A DNA stretch of 64,000 bases, from positions 2,108,001-2,172,000 of the forward strand of contig NZ_CP004393.1 of the NCBI RefSeq assembly GCF_000819565.1, read 5' to 3'. The stretch is from Celeribacter indicus (GTDB taxonomy: Bacteria; Pseudomonadota; Alphaproteobacteria; Rhodobacterales; Rhodobacteraceae). Shown piece after piece: positions 25,035 through 33,411 of this stretch. The notes below the pieces were generated by a model that saw only the letters and a list, made by a program, of their open reading frames with translations, was not told the origin of the DNA and made no database searches. Every line of letters begins with the position of its first letter. The first letter of the stretch is position 1. Made by a program: the position numbers and the translations under genes.

Positions 25035-25053
25035 TTGCCGAAAACCGCGGCAA
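25035..25053. promoter_or_regulatory. Inverted repeat upstream of the TRAP operon
   Basis: TTGCCG-AAAACCG-CGGCAA, a 6-bp perfect inverted repeat, lies about 87 bp before the dctP start inside the 287-bp gap between lysR and dctP. It has the shape of a LysR-type site, so the adjacent LysR protein is the obvious candidate. No other gene-like structure was seen in this gap. Confidence 0.4.
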
Positions 25054-25235
25054 AACGCAGGTTAATTCCGCGTATCGCAAAAAGGCGGCACGGGATGCAA
25101 GGCGGGGCGGAGGGCGAATCCCTTCAAATTTCCTCACCCCCTGTGCGTTTTCCGATCACGCCACGCCCACCGCAGGCCGCAGCGCGGCGGCTCCGCCCGT
25201 GCCCGCGCCTCCGGGATGGCGCTTCGGGTTACGGT

Positions 25236-26114
25236 CTACGCCGCGGCCTCCACGCCGAATTCCGACAGGATCCACGCCACGGTCTGCCGCAGCGGCGTCT
25301 CGCGCGCATGGTGCCGGGACCAGGACAGGAAGAGGTGGTCCGCCGAGGGCGCCGGGCCGCGCCAGATCCCGACGAGGCGCCCGGCGCGCAGATCCGCCTC
25401 GGCCATGTAGGTCGGGGCGATGGCGACCCCGTGGCCCTGGACGGCCGCATCCAGCGCCAGCGCCGAGCGGTCGAAGTTCAGGAGGGTGTGCGGACCGGCA
25501 TGACCGCTGTCCTCGATCAGGCGCTCCCACCTGCGATGGGAGTCCTGAAGCAGGGGAAAGGACAGGAGCGTCGCGGTCTCGACGGGCCCCTCTGGGCGCG
25601 GAAAATCCGGGCTGCACAGGGCCACGAGCCGTATCCGGCACAGGCGCCGCAGGTGATGCGCGGGGTTCGGCGCGGGCGTCCTTTCCGGCCAGAGCGCGAT
25701 CTCGTTCCGGCCGAGGTTGCGCCGCAGCGGGGTGTGGTGAACCTCGGTCGTCAGCGCAATCTCGGGGAAGCGGGCATTGAAGGCGCCCAGCCGCGGCATC
25801 AGCCATTTCGCGGCGAAGGACGGGCCGAGATGCAGCGTGACCCGATGGCCCGAGCGGCTCAGATCGGCGGTGGCCGCGGTGAGGACCGCCAGCGCCTCCT
25901 CGACCGCCGCGTGATAGGTCCGGCCCTTCGGGGTCAGGGAAACACCGCGCGGCGTGCGGTCGAACAGCACGACGCCGAGATCGGCCTCGAGCTGCCGGAT
26001 GCGTTGCGACACCGCGCCGTGCGAGACGTGCAGCGCCTCGGCGGCGCGCAGAAAGCTGCCGTGGCGTGCGGCCATGGCGAAGACGCGCAGGGCGTTGAGA
26101 TTCAGTTTCTCCAT
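25236..26114 (-). CDS. LysR-family regulator, GcvA type
   Basis: A 292-residue LysR regulator. The HTH is at about 5-65 (LNALRVFAMAARHGSFLRAAEALHVSHGAVSQRIRQLE..LGVVLFDRTPRGVSLT). A GcvA-like effector domain follows, with VTLHLGPSFAAKWLMPRLGAFNARFPEI. It lies upstream of the TRAP/dehydrogenase operon on the same strand and is divergent from the GNAT gene, with a perfect palindrome in between. It therefore may control either side. The effector is unknown but is probably the TRAP substrate or a related metabolite. Confidence 0.88.
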   Translation of the reverse strand: MEKLNLNALRVFAMAARHGSFLRAAEALHVSHGAVSQRIRQLEADLGVVLFDRTPRGVSLTPKGRTYHAAVEEALAVLTAATADLSRSGHRVTLHLGPSFAAKWLMPRLGAFNARFPEIALTTEVHHTPLRRNLGRNEIALWPERTPAPNPAHHLRRLCRIRLVALCSPDFPRPEGPVETATLLSFPLLQDSHRRWERLIEDSGHAGPHTLLNFDRSALALDAAVQGHGVAIAPTYMAEADLRAGRLVGIWRGPAPSADHLFLSWSRHHARETPLRQTVAWILSEFGVEAAA

Positions 26115-26125
26115 CAGGCGACCGG

Positions 26126-26142
26126 TGTCAGATTTTCTGACA
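26126..26142. promoter_or_regulatory. Palindromic operator between lysR and the GNAT gene
   Basis: TGTCAGA-TTT-TCTGACA is a perfect 7-bp inverted repeat, 12 bp before the lysR start in the 123-bp divergent gap. Placement and size fit a LysR autoregulatory site that also reaches the GNAT promoter. Confidence 0.6.
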
Positions 26143-26237
26143 GCGTCGGCAGAATTGCTGCTTTGTCAATTCATTCCGGTTCTGCCATCGGTAGGGCAAT
26201 GCAGAACATCCGATGACCGGCGACGAAAGGGACCGCC

Positions 26238-27242
26238 ATGACCTTCACGATCCGACCTGCCGGGCGCGATGATCTCGACGCGCTCGCGGAGCTGCTGCTG
26301 GCCGATGCCGAAGACCGTCATGCCGCCGATCCCGGCCTGTGGCACCTGGACCGGGAGGCGCGGGACAAGGCACGTTCGGCCGTGGCGGCGGCGATGACGG
26401 ACGAAAGGCCGCCCTTTCGCCAGCACTGGCTGATCGCCGAGGCCGGGGGGCGCGCGGTCGGGGTGGCGCATTCCATCCTGCTGCCGGTTCCGCCGATCTA
26501 TGCGGGGGAATTCGGCCCGCCCGGCCTGATCATGGAGGACAGCTTCGTCGCGCCCGATGCCCCGGCCGGTGTACGGCACGCTCTGCTCGAGGCCGCGGAG
26601 GCGGATCTGACCGGCGCCGGCGCGCGGATCCTTCTGGGCTCGAGCGTGGCGGGGGGCGCGTGGGAGGGGCATCTTGCGGATCAAGGCTATGAGCCCCTGA
26701 CCCTGTATTTCGCCAGGACCGGGCTCAGCCGGGACGCCGAAGGGGCAGGGGTGCGGCCGGCCCGTGCGGCGGATGTGCCGGGGATCGTCGCGGCGAGCGC
26801 GGTGCACAGGCGCATCCTGCACGCGCTGCATCCGCGGTTCTGGGCGCCGCACGAGGCGGCCGACAGCCGCTTCGGCGCCTGGATGACGCGCAGCCTCACC
26901 CTTGCGGACCGCGACATGGTCGTGTCGGAGGACGGCGGCCGCCTCCGGGGCTATGCGATCTCCCAGCCGGCGACCCCGCTGCATTTCCCACCGCCGCATG
27001 ACATCTCGGGCGTGGGCATGATCGACGATTTCTTCCATGAGGCCACGGAAGATCCCCTGAGGCTCGGCCCGGCCGGGTCCGAAGCCGCAGCCCTGCTTGC
27101 CGCGGCAGAGGCCGCGCGCGAGCGGCGCGGGGCCCATTCCGTGCTGGTCGTCTGCCCGGCGGCCTGGCACTCGAAGATCGCGCTTCTGGAGCGGCAGGGC
27201 TACCGCAAGGCGATCACCTGGCACATCAGGATGGCCGGATAG
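26238..27242 (+). CDS. Tandem GNAT-family acetyltransferase-like protein
   Basis: A 334-residue protein with two GNAT-like halves. The first (about 1-165) begins FTIRPAGRDDLDALAELLLADAEDRHA and includes GLIMEDSFVAPDAPAGVRHALLEAAE, which corresponds to the acetyl-CoA-binding region. The second (about 170-334) restarts with GVRPARAADVPGIVAAS and ends with RRGAHSVLVVCPAAWHSKIALLERQGYRKAITWHIRM. Tandem GNATs often have one active and one degenerate half. The acceptor is unknown; an amine or amino acid is possible because an amino acid ABC importer follows 195 bp downstream. It is divergent from the GcvA-type regulator. Confidence 0.75.
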   Translation: MTFTIRPAGRDDLDALAELLLADAEDRHAADPGLWHLDREARDKARSAVAAAMTDERPPFRQHWLIAEAGGRAVGVAHSILLPVPPIYAGEFGPPGLIMEDSFVAPDAPAGVRHALLEAAEADLTGAGARILLGSSVAGGAWEGHLADQGYEPLTLYFARTGLSRDAEGAGVRPARAADVPGIVAASAVHRRILHALHPRFWAPHEAADSRFGAWMTRSLTLADRDMVVSEDGGRLRGYAISQPATPLHFPPPHDISGVGMIDDFFHEATEDPLRLGPAGSEAAALLAAAEAARERRGAHSVLVVCPAAWHSKIALLERQGYRKAITWHIRMAG

Positions 27243-27371
27243 CCCCCCACAGCTTGCGCGGCACCGGCCCGCCGCAGCGCGCAGCCGCGCGGCGAGACAC
27301 TCGGGGTGCCGATCCGGCCGTCCCCGCGCCGGTGATCGACAGCGCGGCGGGGCGCGCTATCTGGGGAGTCA

Positions 27372-27401
27372 CCTGCCGGCGGGATGGTCCCTCCCGGCAG
27401 G
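27372..27401. promoter_or_regulatory. Large stem-loop upstream of the amino acid ABC operon
   Basis: CCTGCCGG/CCGGCAGG forms a perfect 8-bp outer stem, with an inner GGGA/TCCC stem and a 3-nt TGG top. It lies in the 195-bp gap between the GNAT gene and the binding-protein gene, ending 36 bp before the latter. It could end the GNAT transcript or act as a leader structure. Confidence 0.5.
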
Positions 27402-27437
27402 CGGCCACATCGCCCACACCGTCAAGGGAGTCCGGAC

Positions 27438-28193
27438 ATGCTCAGATCCATGATCGCCGCCGTCGTCACGCTCGTGCTCGGAAGTGCCGCCGTCGCTCAG
27501 GACGCGCCGACGCTGCGCGTGGGCATGTCGGGCGGCTACTTTCCCTTTACCTTCGTCCGGCAGGGCGTGCTCCAGGGATTCGAGGTCGACGTGATGAATG
27601 CCGTCGGCGAGCGGGCGGGGCTCGGGATCGAATTCGCCACCATGTCCTTTTCCGGCCTGATCGGCGCGCTGGAATCCGGCCGGATCGACACCATCGCCAA
27701 CCAGATCACGATCACGCCCGAACGCGAGGCGCGCTTCGCCTTCACCCAGCCCTATGTCTATGACGGCGCGCAGGTGGTGGTGCGCGAGGGCAATGCCGGG
27801 ATCGGCGGGGTCGAGGACCTGCGCGGGCGCACCGTGGCGGTCAATCTCGGCTCCAATTTCGAGGAGCTGCTGCGCGAGCTGCCCTATGCCGACGAGATCG
27901 ACATCCGGACCTATGAATCGAATATCGCCCAGGACACCGCCCTTGGCCGGGTCGATGCCTTCGTGATGGACCGCGTCTCCTCGGCACAGCTCATTCAGGA
28001 AAGCCCGCTGCCATTGGCGCTTGCCGGGGCGCCCTTTTCCGAAATCCGCAACGCGCTGCCGTTCCGCAGCGACAAGCGCGGCATGGCGCTGCGCGATGAG
28101 GTCGATGCCGCGCTCACCGCGCTGCGCGAGGACGGCACGCTCGCGGAGATCTCGCAGAAGTGGTTCGGCACCGACATCACCAGCCCGGACTGA
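27438..28193 (+). CDS. Polar amino acid ABC importer, periplasmic binding protein
   Basis: A 251-residue binding protein of the HisJ/GlnH family (SBP_bac_3). A signal peptide of about 20 residues ends at AVAQ. Then follow LRVGMSGGYFPFTFV, LQGFEVDVMNAVGERAGLGIEF, FSGLIGALESGRIDTIANQITITPEREARFAFTQPYVYDGAQVVV and GRTVAVNLGSNFEELLREL. The usual Arg and Asp residues that hold the amino acid backbone appear as ERE.ARF and the late VDAFVMDR. AAGGGAG lies 7 nt before the ATG. It forms an operon with the permease and ATPase. The ligand is probably a polar or cyclic amino acid. Confidence 0.9.
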   Translation: MLRSMIAAVVTLVLGSAAVAQDAPTLRVGMSGGYFPFTFVRQGVLQGFEVDVMNAVGERAGLGIEFATMSFSGLIGALESGRIDTIANQITITPEREARFAFTQPYVYDGAQVVVREGNAGIGGVEDLRGRTVAVNLGSNFEELLRELPYADEIDIRTYESNIAQDTALGRVDAFVMDRVSSAQLIQESPLPLALAGAPFSEIRNALPFRSDKRGMALRDEVDAALTALREDGTLAEISQKWFGTDITSPD

Positions 28194-28196
28194 GCC

Positions 28197-28871
28197 ATGC
28201 GGGGACTGGACCTCGACTACATGCTGGGGCTGGTCCCCGTGATCCTCGGATATGTGCCGCTGACCCTCGCCATGGCGGGGGCGGGGATGGTGCTGGCGCT
28301 CCTCCTCGCCTCGCTCCTGGCGGTCGAGCGGGTGTTTCCCCTCCGCTGGCTCGACTGGCTGGTGGTGCTGTTCATCAGCTTCTTTCGCGGCACCCCGCTG
28401 CTGGTGCAGCTCTTCCTGTTCTATTACGGGCTGCCGCAGGTGGTCAGCGTCCTGACCAATATCGACGGGGTGACCGCGGCGATCATGGGGCTGACGCTGC
28501 ATTTCGCCGCCTATATGGCCGAAACCATCCGCGCCGCGATCCTCGGCGTCGACCGCAGCCAGTGGGAGGCGGCGCGGTCGATCGGCATGACGCAATGGCA
28601 GATGATGCGCCGGATCATCCTGCCGCAGGCCGCGCGGGTGGCCGCGCCGACGCTCGTCAACTACTTCATCGACATGATCAAGGGCACCTCGCTCGCCTTC
28701 ACTCTCGGCGTCACCGAGATGATGGGCGCAGCCCAGAAGGAGGCGGCGGGCAGCTTCCTCTATTTCGAGGCCTTCCTCGTGGTGGCGATCATCTACTGGG
28801 GCATGGTCGAACTGCTGAACCAGGGCCAGAAGCGGCTCGAGACCTATCTCAACAGGGCCTATGCACGATGA
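28197..28871 (+). CDS. Polar amino acid ABC importer, permease
   Basis: A 224-residue permease of the HisM/GlnP family with about five helices. It has the GxxxTLxxxxxG-type start (GYVPLTLAMAGAGMVLAL), the signature FFRGTPLLVQLFLFYYGLPQ, the loop HFAAYMAETIRAAILGVDRSQWEAARSIGMTQWQMMRRIILPQAARVAAPTLVN, and KGTSLAFTLGVTEMM. It starts 3 nt after the binding-protein stop and overlaps the ATPase start by 4 nt. A single permease gene suggests a homodimer. Confidence 0.92.
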   Translation: MRGLDLDYMLGLVPVILGYVPLTLAMAGAGMVLALLLASLLAVERVFPLRWLDWLVVLFISFFRGTPLLVQLFLFYYGLPQVVSVLTNIDGVTAAIMGLTLHFAAYMAETIRAAILGVDRSQWEAARSIGMTQWQMMRRIILPQAARVAAPTLVNYFIDMIKGTSLAFTLGVTEMMGAAQKEAAGSFLYFEAFLVVAIIYWGMVELLNQGQKRLETYLNRAYAR

Positions 28872-29602
28872 TCTCCGTCCGTGACCTGCACAAGCGTTTC
28901 GGGCCGACCACGGTGCTCGACGGGATCGACCTCGATATCGGGCATGGCGAGCGTGTTGTGGTGATCGGCCCGTCGGGGACCGGCAAGTCGACCCTGCTGC
29001 GCTGCCTCAACTTCCTCGACACGCCCGACGCGGGACGGATCACGATGGGGGACGTGACCGTCGACGCGGCACATGCGACGCGCGCGGAGATCCTCGCGCT
29101 GCGCCGGCGCACGGCCTTCGTCTTCCAGAACTACGCGCTCTTCGCCAACCGGACGGCGAAGGAGAACATCATGGAGGCGCTCGTCACCGTGCAGGGCCGC
29201 CCGAAGGAGGAGGCCGAACGCCGCGCCCTCGCGGTGCTGGCGGAGACCGGGCTGTCGGACAAGGCGGACAGCTATCCCGCCAGCCTCTCGGGCGGCCAGC
29301 AGCAGCGGGTGGGGATCGGCCGGGCGATGGCGATCGGCGCGGAGCTGATCCTGTTCGACGAGCCGACCTCCTCGCTCGACCCGGAATGGGTGGGCGAGGT
29401 GCTCGACCTGATGCGCAGCGTCGCGGAACAGAAGCAGACCATGCTGATCGTCACCCACGAGATGCAGTTCGCGCGCGAGATCGCGGACCGGATCATCTTC
29501 ATGCAGGGCGGCCGGATCGTCGAGCAGGGGCCGCCGGAACAGATCTTCGACGCGCCGCGGGACGAGCGGCTGAGGCGGTTCCTGCGGCGGGTGACGCAAT
29601 GA
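28868..29602 (+). CDS. Polar amino acid ABC importer, ATPase
   Basis: A 244-residue ATPase of the HisP/GlnQ family: Walker A GPSGTGKST, Q-loop FVFQNYALFANRTAKEN, signature LSGGQQQRVGIGRAM, Walker B LILFDEPTSSLDPEWVGEVL, and H-loop IVTHEMQFAREIADR. FMQGGRIVEQGPPEQIFDAP is the usual C-terminal block. It completes a three-gene operon. It converges with the GST-like gene, only 15 bp away, so there is little room for a terminator. Confidence 0.92.
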   Translation: MISVRDLHKRFGPTTVLDGIDLDIGHGERVVVIGPSGTGKSTLLRCLNFLDTPDAGRITMGDVTVDAAHATRAEILALRRRTAFVFQNYALFANRTAKENIMEALVTVQGRPKEEAERRALAVLAETGLSDKADSYPASLSGGQQQRVGIGRAMAIGAELILFDEPTSSLDPEWVGEVLDLMRSVAEQKQTMLIVTHEMQFAREIADRIIFMQGGRIVEQGPPEQIFDAPRDERLRRFLRRVTQ

Positions 29603-29617
29603 CGGCCCGCCGCCGGT

Positions 29618-30217
29618 TCAGGCGGTGAGCGGCTGCCAGCGCGGCCGGGCGCGGATGCGGTCGAGCCAGGCGCGGACCGCGGGATAGGGGGCGATGTCGG
29701 TCCCGCCTTCGCCCGCGAGCGCGACATAGCAATGCAGGCCGAGATCCGCGACGGTGAACCCGTCCCCCGCCAGCCAGTCGCGGGCGGACAGCCACCCGTC
29801 GAGAAAGGCGAGGCCGGCATGGGCCTCCTGCCGAAGCCGCGCGATCTCCTCCGCGCGAGCGCCGCTCTGGCCCGTCCGGGCGTAGTGGCGGGGCAGGGCG
29901 AGAGGCTTTGACAGCTCCGCCTGGTCCCAGATCAGCCAGGAAAGGACGACATCGCCGAACCGCTCCGGCAACAGATCCGTGCCGCGCGCGAGGCGCAGGA
30001 GGATCGCCGCGGATTCCTCCAGCGGCGGGCGCCCCTCCTCGAGCAGCACCGGAATCCTCCGCCGCCGGGAGAACCGGGAAAACGCCGCCTCCGGCAGGTC
30101 TTCCGGAGCGACCGTGCGATAGGGCCTCTGCACCTCGGCGAGGCAAAGCCGCACCTTCCAGCAATTGCCCGAGAGCGGGCGCTGAATCACCGTGAGGCGG
30201 GCGTCCGGCGCGGTCAT
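29618..30217 (-). CDS. Glutathione S-transferase-like protein
   Basis: A 199-residue two-domain GST-fold protein. The N-terminal thioredoxin-like domain has GNCWKVRLCLAEVQRPY, the cis-Pro strand RIPVLLEEG and EESAAILLRLA. The helical domain has DGWLSARDWLAGDGFTVADLGLHCYVALA, the usual GST N-capping region. Ser17 and Cys19 are near the usual catalytic position. The ATG at 30217 overlaps the adenine-deaminase stop (ATGA), so the two are co-translated. It may protect against or process a reactive intermediate, but no substrate is known. Confidence 0.82.
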   Translation of the reverse strand: MTAPDARLTVIQRPLSGNCWKVRLCLAEVQRPYRTVAPEDLPEAAFSRFSRRRRIPVLLEEGRPPLEESAAILLRLARGTDLLPERFGDVVLSWLIWDQAELSKPLALPRHYARTGQSGARAEEIARLRQEAHAGLAFLDGWLSARDWLAGDGFTVADLGLHCYVALAGEGGTDIAPYPAVRAWLDRIRARPRWQPLTA

Positions 30218-31230
30218 CTCGCCCCCGCGCGCGCCGCGGCCACCGCCCCGTCCAACTCCGACAGATAGGCCGAGATCTGCGCCTCGGGGAGGAAACATCC
30301 GGTGAAGCTGTTGCGCAGGAGCTGGACGGTCTCCGCGTCGGTGAGGGACAGCGCCTCCTGGCAGGCGCGGTAATTCTCGTTCACATAGCCGCCGAAATAG
30401 GGCGGATCGTCCGAATTCACCGTGACCCTGACCCCTGCGCGCAGCAGCGCGGCAACCGGGTGATCCTCCATCCGGTCGTAGACGCGCAGGCGGACGTTCG
30501 ACAGCGGACAGACGGTCAGGCAGGTGCCGCGCGCCGCGAGCTCGGCCACGAGCGCGGGATCTTCCCAGGCACGCACCCCGTGGTCGATCCGGTCCACATC
30601 CAGCAGCTCCAGCGCCTCGCGGATATAGGCGGGCGGACCTTCCTCGCCGGCGTGGATCGAGGTCTTCCAGCCGCGGGCCTTCGCCTCCGCATAGACGCGC
30701 CGGAATTTCGAAGGCGGGTTCCCGACCTCCGGCCCGCCCATCCCGAGCGCGACGATCCGGTCCTCGTATCCCCGCGCCAGATCGAGGGTCTGCAACGCCT
30801 CCTCTTCGGAATATTGCCGTTGCAGGCCCCAGACCAGGGCGCTGTCGATGCCGAAATCGCGCTTGCCCGCGTCGAAGGCCGCGGCGATCCCGGCCATCAT
30901 CGTCGGCACGGGGATCTCCCGGCGGACATGGGCCTGCGGGCTGAAATAAAGCTCGACCCGGCGCACCGCATCCTCATGCGCCTTTTTCAGATAGGCATGG
31001 GTCACCTCGAAGTAATCCTCTTCGGTCCGCATCACCGTCAGCCCGGCATAATAGAGGTCGAGGAAGGTCTGGAGATTGTCGAATTCGCAGGCGGCGGCGA
31101 CCTCCTCCGGCGTGTCGAAGCGGATCTTCACGCCGTTGCGCCGCGCCAGCGCGATCATCATCTCGGGCTCGAGCGAGCCTTCGATATGCATGTGAAGCTC
31201 TGCCTTGGGCAGGGTTGAAACGTCGATCAT
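30214..31230 (-). CDS. Adenine deaminase (adenosine deaminase superfamily, Aah1/PA0148 type)
   Basis: A 338-residue amidohydrolase. The metal- and substrate-binding residues are all present: His13 and His15 (ELHMHIEGSLEPE), His193 and Glu196 (HAGEE), His217 (DHG), and Asp274/Asp275 (NSDDP). The downstream block PPYFGGYVNENY is characteristic of the adenine-deaminase branch; adenosine deaminases differ here. It should convert adenine to hypoxanthine plus ammonia in the cytoplasm. The ATG at 31230 follows GAAGGAGAG. It forms an operon with a GST-like gene and is divergent from a NitT/TauT-type importer. That leaves open a joint role in purine-like compound use. Confidence 0.87.
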   Translation of the reverse strand: MIDVSTLPKAELHMHIEGSLEPEMMIALARRNGVKIRFDTPEEVAAACEFDNLQTFLDLYYAGLTVMRTEEDYFEVTHAYLKKAHEDAVRRVELYFSPQAHVRREIPVPTMMAGIAAAFDAGKRDFGIDSALVWGLQRQYSEEEALQTLDLARGYEDRIVALGMGGPEVGNPPSKFRRVYAEAKARGWKTSIHAGEEGPPAYIREALELLDVDRIDHGVRAWEDPALVAELAARGTCLTVCPLSNVRLRVYDRMEDHPVAALLRAGVRVTVNSDDPPYFGGYVNENYRACQEALSLTDAETVQLLRNSFTGCFLPEAQISAYLSELDGAVAAARAGAR

Positions 31231-31421
31231 CTTCTCTCCTTCGATTCGGGCGCGTTCACATCGCGCCCAGTTTCTGACCATTCCCGCCCGCAGCCTGACG
31301 CATTCTCCGGCGCTTCGTTTTTGCCTCGGTTTCGCAAACGACCACGGATTGTGCGCTTTTCCGATTAACATATTGAAAATGTATATTTCATCGGGAAATC
31401 CTCGGCATTTTTCCGGGTTTG

Positions 31422-31445
31422 GCAACGTTTGCAGAAAGCGTTTTC
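31422..31445. promoter_or_regulatory. Paired LacI-type operator half-palindromes
   Basis: Two imperfect palindromes with a central CG, GCAACGTTTGC (31422-31432) and GAAAGCGTTTTC (31434-31445), lie in the 292-bp divergent region between the adenine deaminase and importer genes. They have the pattern of LacI-family sites. The LacI gene at the end of the importer cluster (35365) is the likely binder. The region around 31360-31420 is AT-rich and probably contains the promoters; no riboswitch was recognised. Confidence 0.5.
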
Positions 31446-31522
31446 AGAGGGAAGGGTGAATCTCACACAGAGGGTCGCGGATGCCAGACGACCCCGTTCG
31501 CACACAGCCCCAGGAGAATGTC

Positions 31523-32605
31523 ATGAAGCCAAGCGCCGTCCTCGTTTTCGCCCTCGCCACCACGGGACTGACCGCTCCGGCCGTCGCGCAGGACCCGCAG
31601 CCGCTCACCATCGCGGTCGGCACCTCGGTCCTCAATGTCGGCTATCCGATGCTGACGCTGCCGGTGACGCTCGGCTATTGGGAGGAGGAGGGCTACGAGG
31701 TCAGCGTGGAGCCGGTCGGCGCCTCGCTCCAGGCGCTTCAGCAGATGGTGGCGGGGAATGCCGCCTTCGCCCAGGTCAACGCGAGCGTCATCGTGCAGGG
31801 CAACGTGGTGAACGATCTGCCGGTGAAGGTCGCGATGGCGAATGGCGTGATCGACTGGTCGGTCTCGGTCCCCGCCGACAGCGACATCGCCGCGCCGCAG
31901 GACCTGAAGGGCAAGACGATCGGGGTGTTCTCGCTCGCGACGGGTGGGATTCCGCTGATGAACAGTTGGCTCGCCTCCGAGGGGCTGGATCCGCAGACCG
32001 ATCTCGAACTCATTCCCCTGGGTCTCGGCGCCGCGCCGGTCGAGGCGCTGAGGACCGGGGACGTGGACGCCTTGCTCTACTGGGCCTCGGCCACCGCCGG
32101 GTTCGAGAATGCGGGGCTGGAGCTGCGCCAGCTCGCCTCCGACACCTGGGCGGAATATCCCGATTACTCGCTGGCGGTGATGGCCGATACCGTCGAGTCC
32201 GATCCCGACATGGTGGTCGGCATCGCCCGCGGCATCGCCAAGGCGACGGTCTTCGCGCTGGAAAACCCGGAATGCGCGGTGAAGCTGCACTGGCAGAACT
32301 ATCCCGAGACAAAGCCCACGGGCGCCGACGAGGAGACGCTCCTCGCGTGGGATCTGAACAACATCAACGCCCAGCTTGCCACCCTGAAGGCCGGTTTCGA
32401 ACTGAACGGCGGCGAGATCTGGGGCACGGTGGATCCCGACGGCTTCGACCGGCTCCAGAGCTTCCTTCAGGAGACGGGGGTGATCGACGGCACCGTGGAT
32501 CCCGCGTCCTATCTCGTGGAGATCGAAGACTATGCCGCGCAGGTGAACGATTTCGACGCAGAGGCGATCCGGGCGGCGGCGCGCGACTGCGCCATGGTGA
32601 ACTGA
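31523..32605 (+). CDS. NitT/TauT-type ABC substrate-binding protein
   Basis: A 360-residue periplasmic binding protein of the NMT1/SsuA superfamily. A signal peptide of about 22 residues ends at AVAQD. It is followed by LTIAVGTSVLNVGYPMLTLPVTLGYWEEEGYEVSVEPVGASLQALQQMVAGNAAFAQVNASV and a second-lobe DLKGKTIGVFSLATGGIPLMNSWLASEGLDP. CAGGAG lies 6 nt before the ATG at 31523; an upstream ATG at 31481 lacks a signal peptide. It overlaps the ATPase gene (TGATG). The family binds pyrimidines, sulfonates, riboflavin or nitrate, so the ligand is open. Confidence 0.87.
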   Translation: MKPSAVLVFALATTGLTAPAVAQDPQPLTIAVGTSVLNVGYPMLTLPVTLGYWEEEGYEVSVEPVGASLQALQQMVAGNAAFAQVNASVIVQGNVVNDLPVKVAMANGVIDWSVSVPADSDIAAPQDLKGKTIGVFSLATGGIPLMNSWLASEGLDPQTDLELIPLGLGAAPVEALRTGDVDALLYWASATAGFENAGLELRQLASDTWAEYPDYSLAVMADTVESDPDMVVGIARGIAKATVFALENPECAVKLHWQNYPETKPTGADEETLLAWDLNNINAQLATLKAGFELNGGEIWGTVDPDGFDRLQSFLQETGVIDGTVDPASYLVEIEDYAAQVNDFDAEAIRAAARDCAMVN

Positions 32606-33411
32606 TGCCGGATGCGACCGGTCTCCCCGCTGCGGCCTCCGGCCCGCTCGTCCGCATCTCCGCGCTGGAGAAGATCTATGCGACGCGCGACAAGGGCAAC
32701 GTCCACGCGCTGCACGATATCCGGCTCGACGTGGCCGACGGCGAATTCATCACCATCGTCGGCCCCTCGGGCTGCGGGAAATCGACGCTCCTGAAGATCC
32801 TCGCCGGCATCCTCGACAAGAGCGCGGGACAGGTCGAGATCGCCGGCCGCGCGGTGGAGGGGCCGAACCGTGATCTGGGCGTGGTGTTCCAGGCGCCGGT
32901 CCTGCTGCCGTGGCGGTCGGTGATCGAGAATGTCATGGTGCCGGCCATCGTCCAGAAGAGCGATCTCGGCGCGGCGCGGCAGCGGGCGCAGCGGCTTTTG
33001 ACGATGGTCGGGCTCGACGGGTTCGAGGACAAGTATCCGCGGGAACTCTCCGGCGGCATGCAGCAGCGGGTGGGCATCTGCCGGGCGCTGGTGCAGGACC
33101 CTGCCTTCCTGCTGATGGACGAACCCTTCGGCGCGCTCGACGCGATGACGCGCGAGACCATGAACATGGAACTGCTGCGCCTCTGGAAGAGCCTCGGGGC
33201 CACGATCCTGCTCGTCACCCATTCGATCCCCGAGGCGGTCTTCCTCGCGGACCGGGTGGTGGTGATGTCGCCGCGGCCCGGCCGCATCGCCGAGGTGATC
33301 GAGGTCGACCTGCCGCGGCCGCGCCGGATGGACATGTTCAACACGCCGGAATTCGGCGCCCATGTGGGCCGCATCCGGCGGCATTTCGACAGCACGATGG
33401 AGCTGGACTGA
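32605..33411 (+). CDS. NitT/TauT-type ABC importer ATPase
   Basis: A 268-residue ATPase: Walker [11 protein letters not shown]-loop VVFQAPVLLPWRSVIENV, signature LSGGMQQRVGICRAL, Walker [19 protein letters not shown], and H-loop LVTHSIPEAVFLADR. The end has IAEVIEVDLPRPRRMDMFNTPEF, typical of the TauB/SsuB/ThiZ-like family. Both its start and its stop overlap neighbouring genes by 1 nt (TGATG), so binding protein, ATPase and permease are made together. Confidence 0.92.
   Translation: MPDATGLPAAASGPLVRISALEKIYATRDKGNVHALHDIRLDVADGEFITIVGPSGCGKSTLLKILAGILDKSAGQVEIAGRAVEGPNRDLGVVFQAPVLLPWRSVIENVMVPAIVQKSDLGAARQRAQRLLTMVGLDGFEDKYPRELSGGMQQRVGICRALVQDPAFLLMDEPFGALDAMTRETMNMELLRLWKSLGATILLVTHSIPEAVFLADRVVVMSPRPGRIAEVIEVDLPRPRRMDMFNTPEFGAHVGRIRRHFDSTMELD

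Noticed and set aside
30214..31230. Calling the deaminase an adenosine deaminase
   Set aside because: The PPYFGGYVNENY block after the NSDDP motif fits the adenine-deaminase branch better.
31231..31522. Possible thiamine or purine riboswitch before the NMT1-like importer
   Set aside because: No THI-box or purine-aptamer core sequence was found; LacI-type palindromes explain the structure better.
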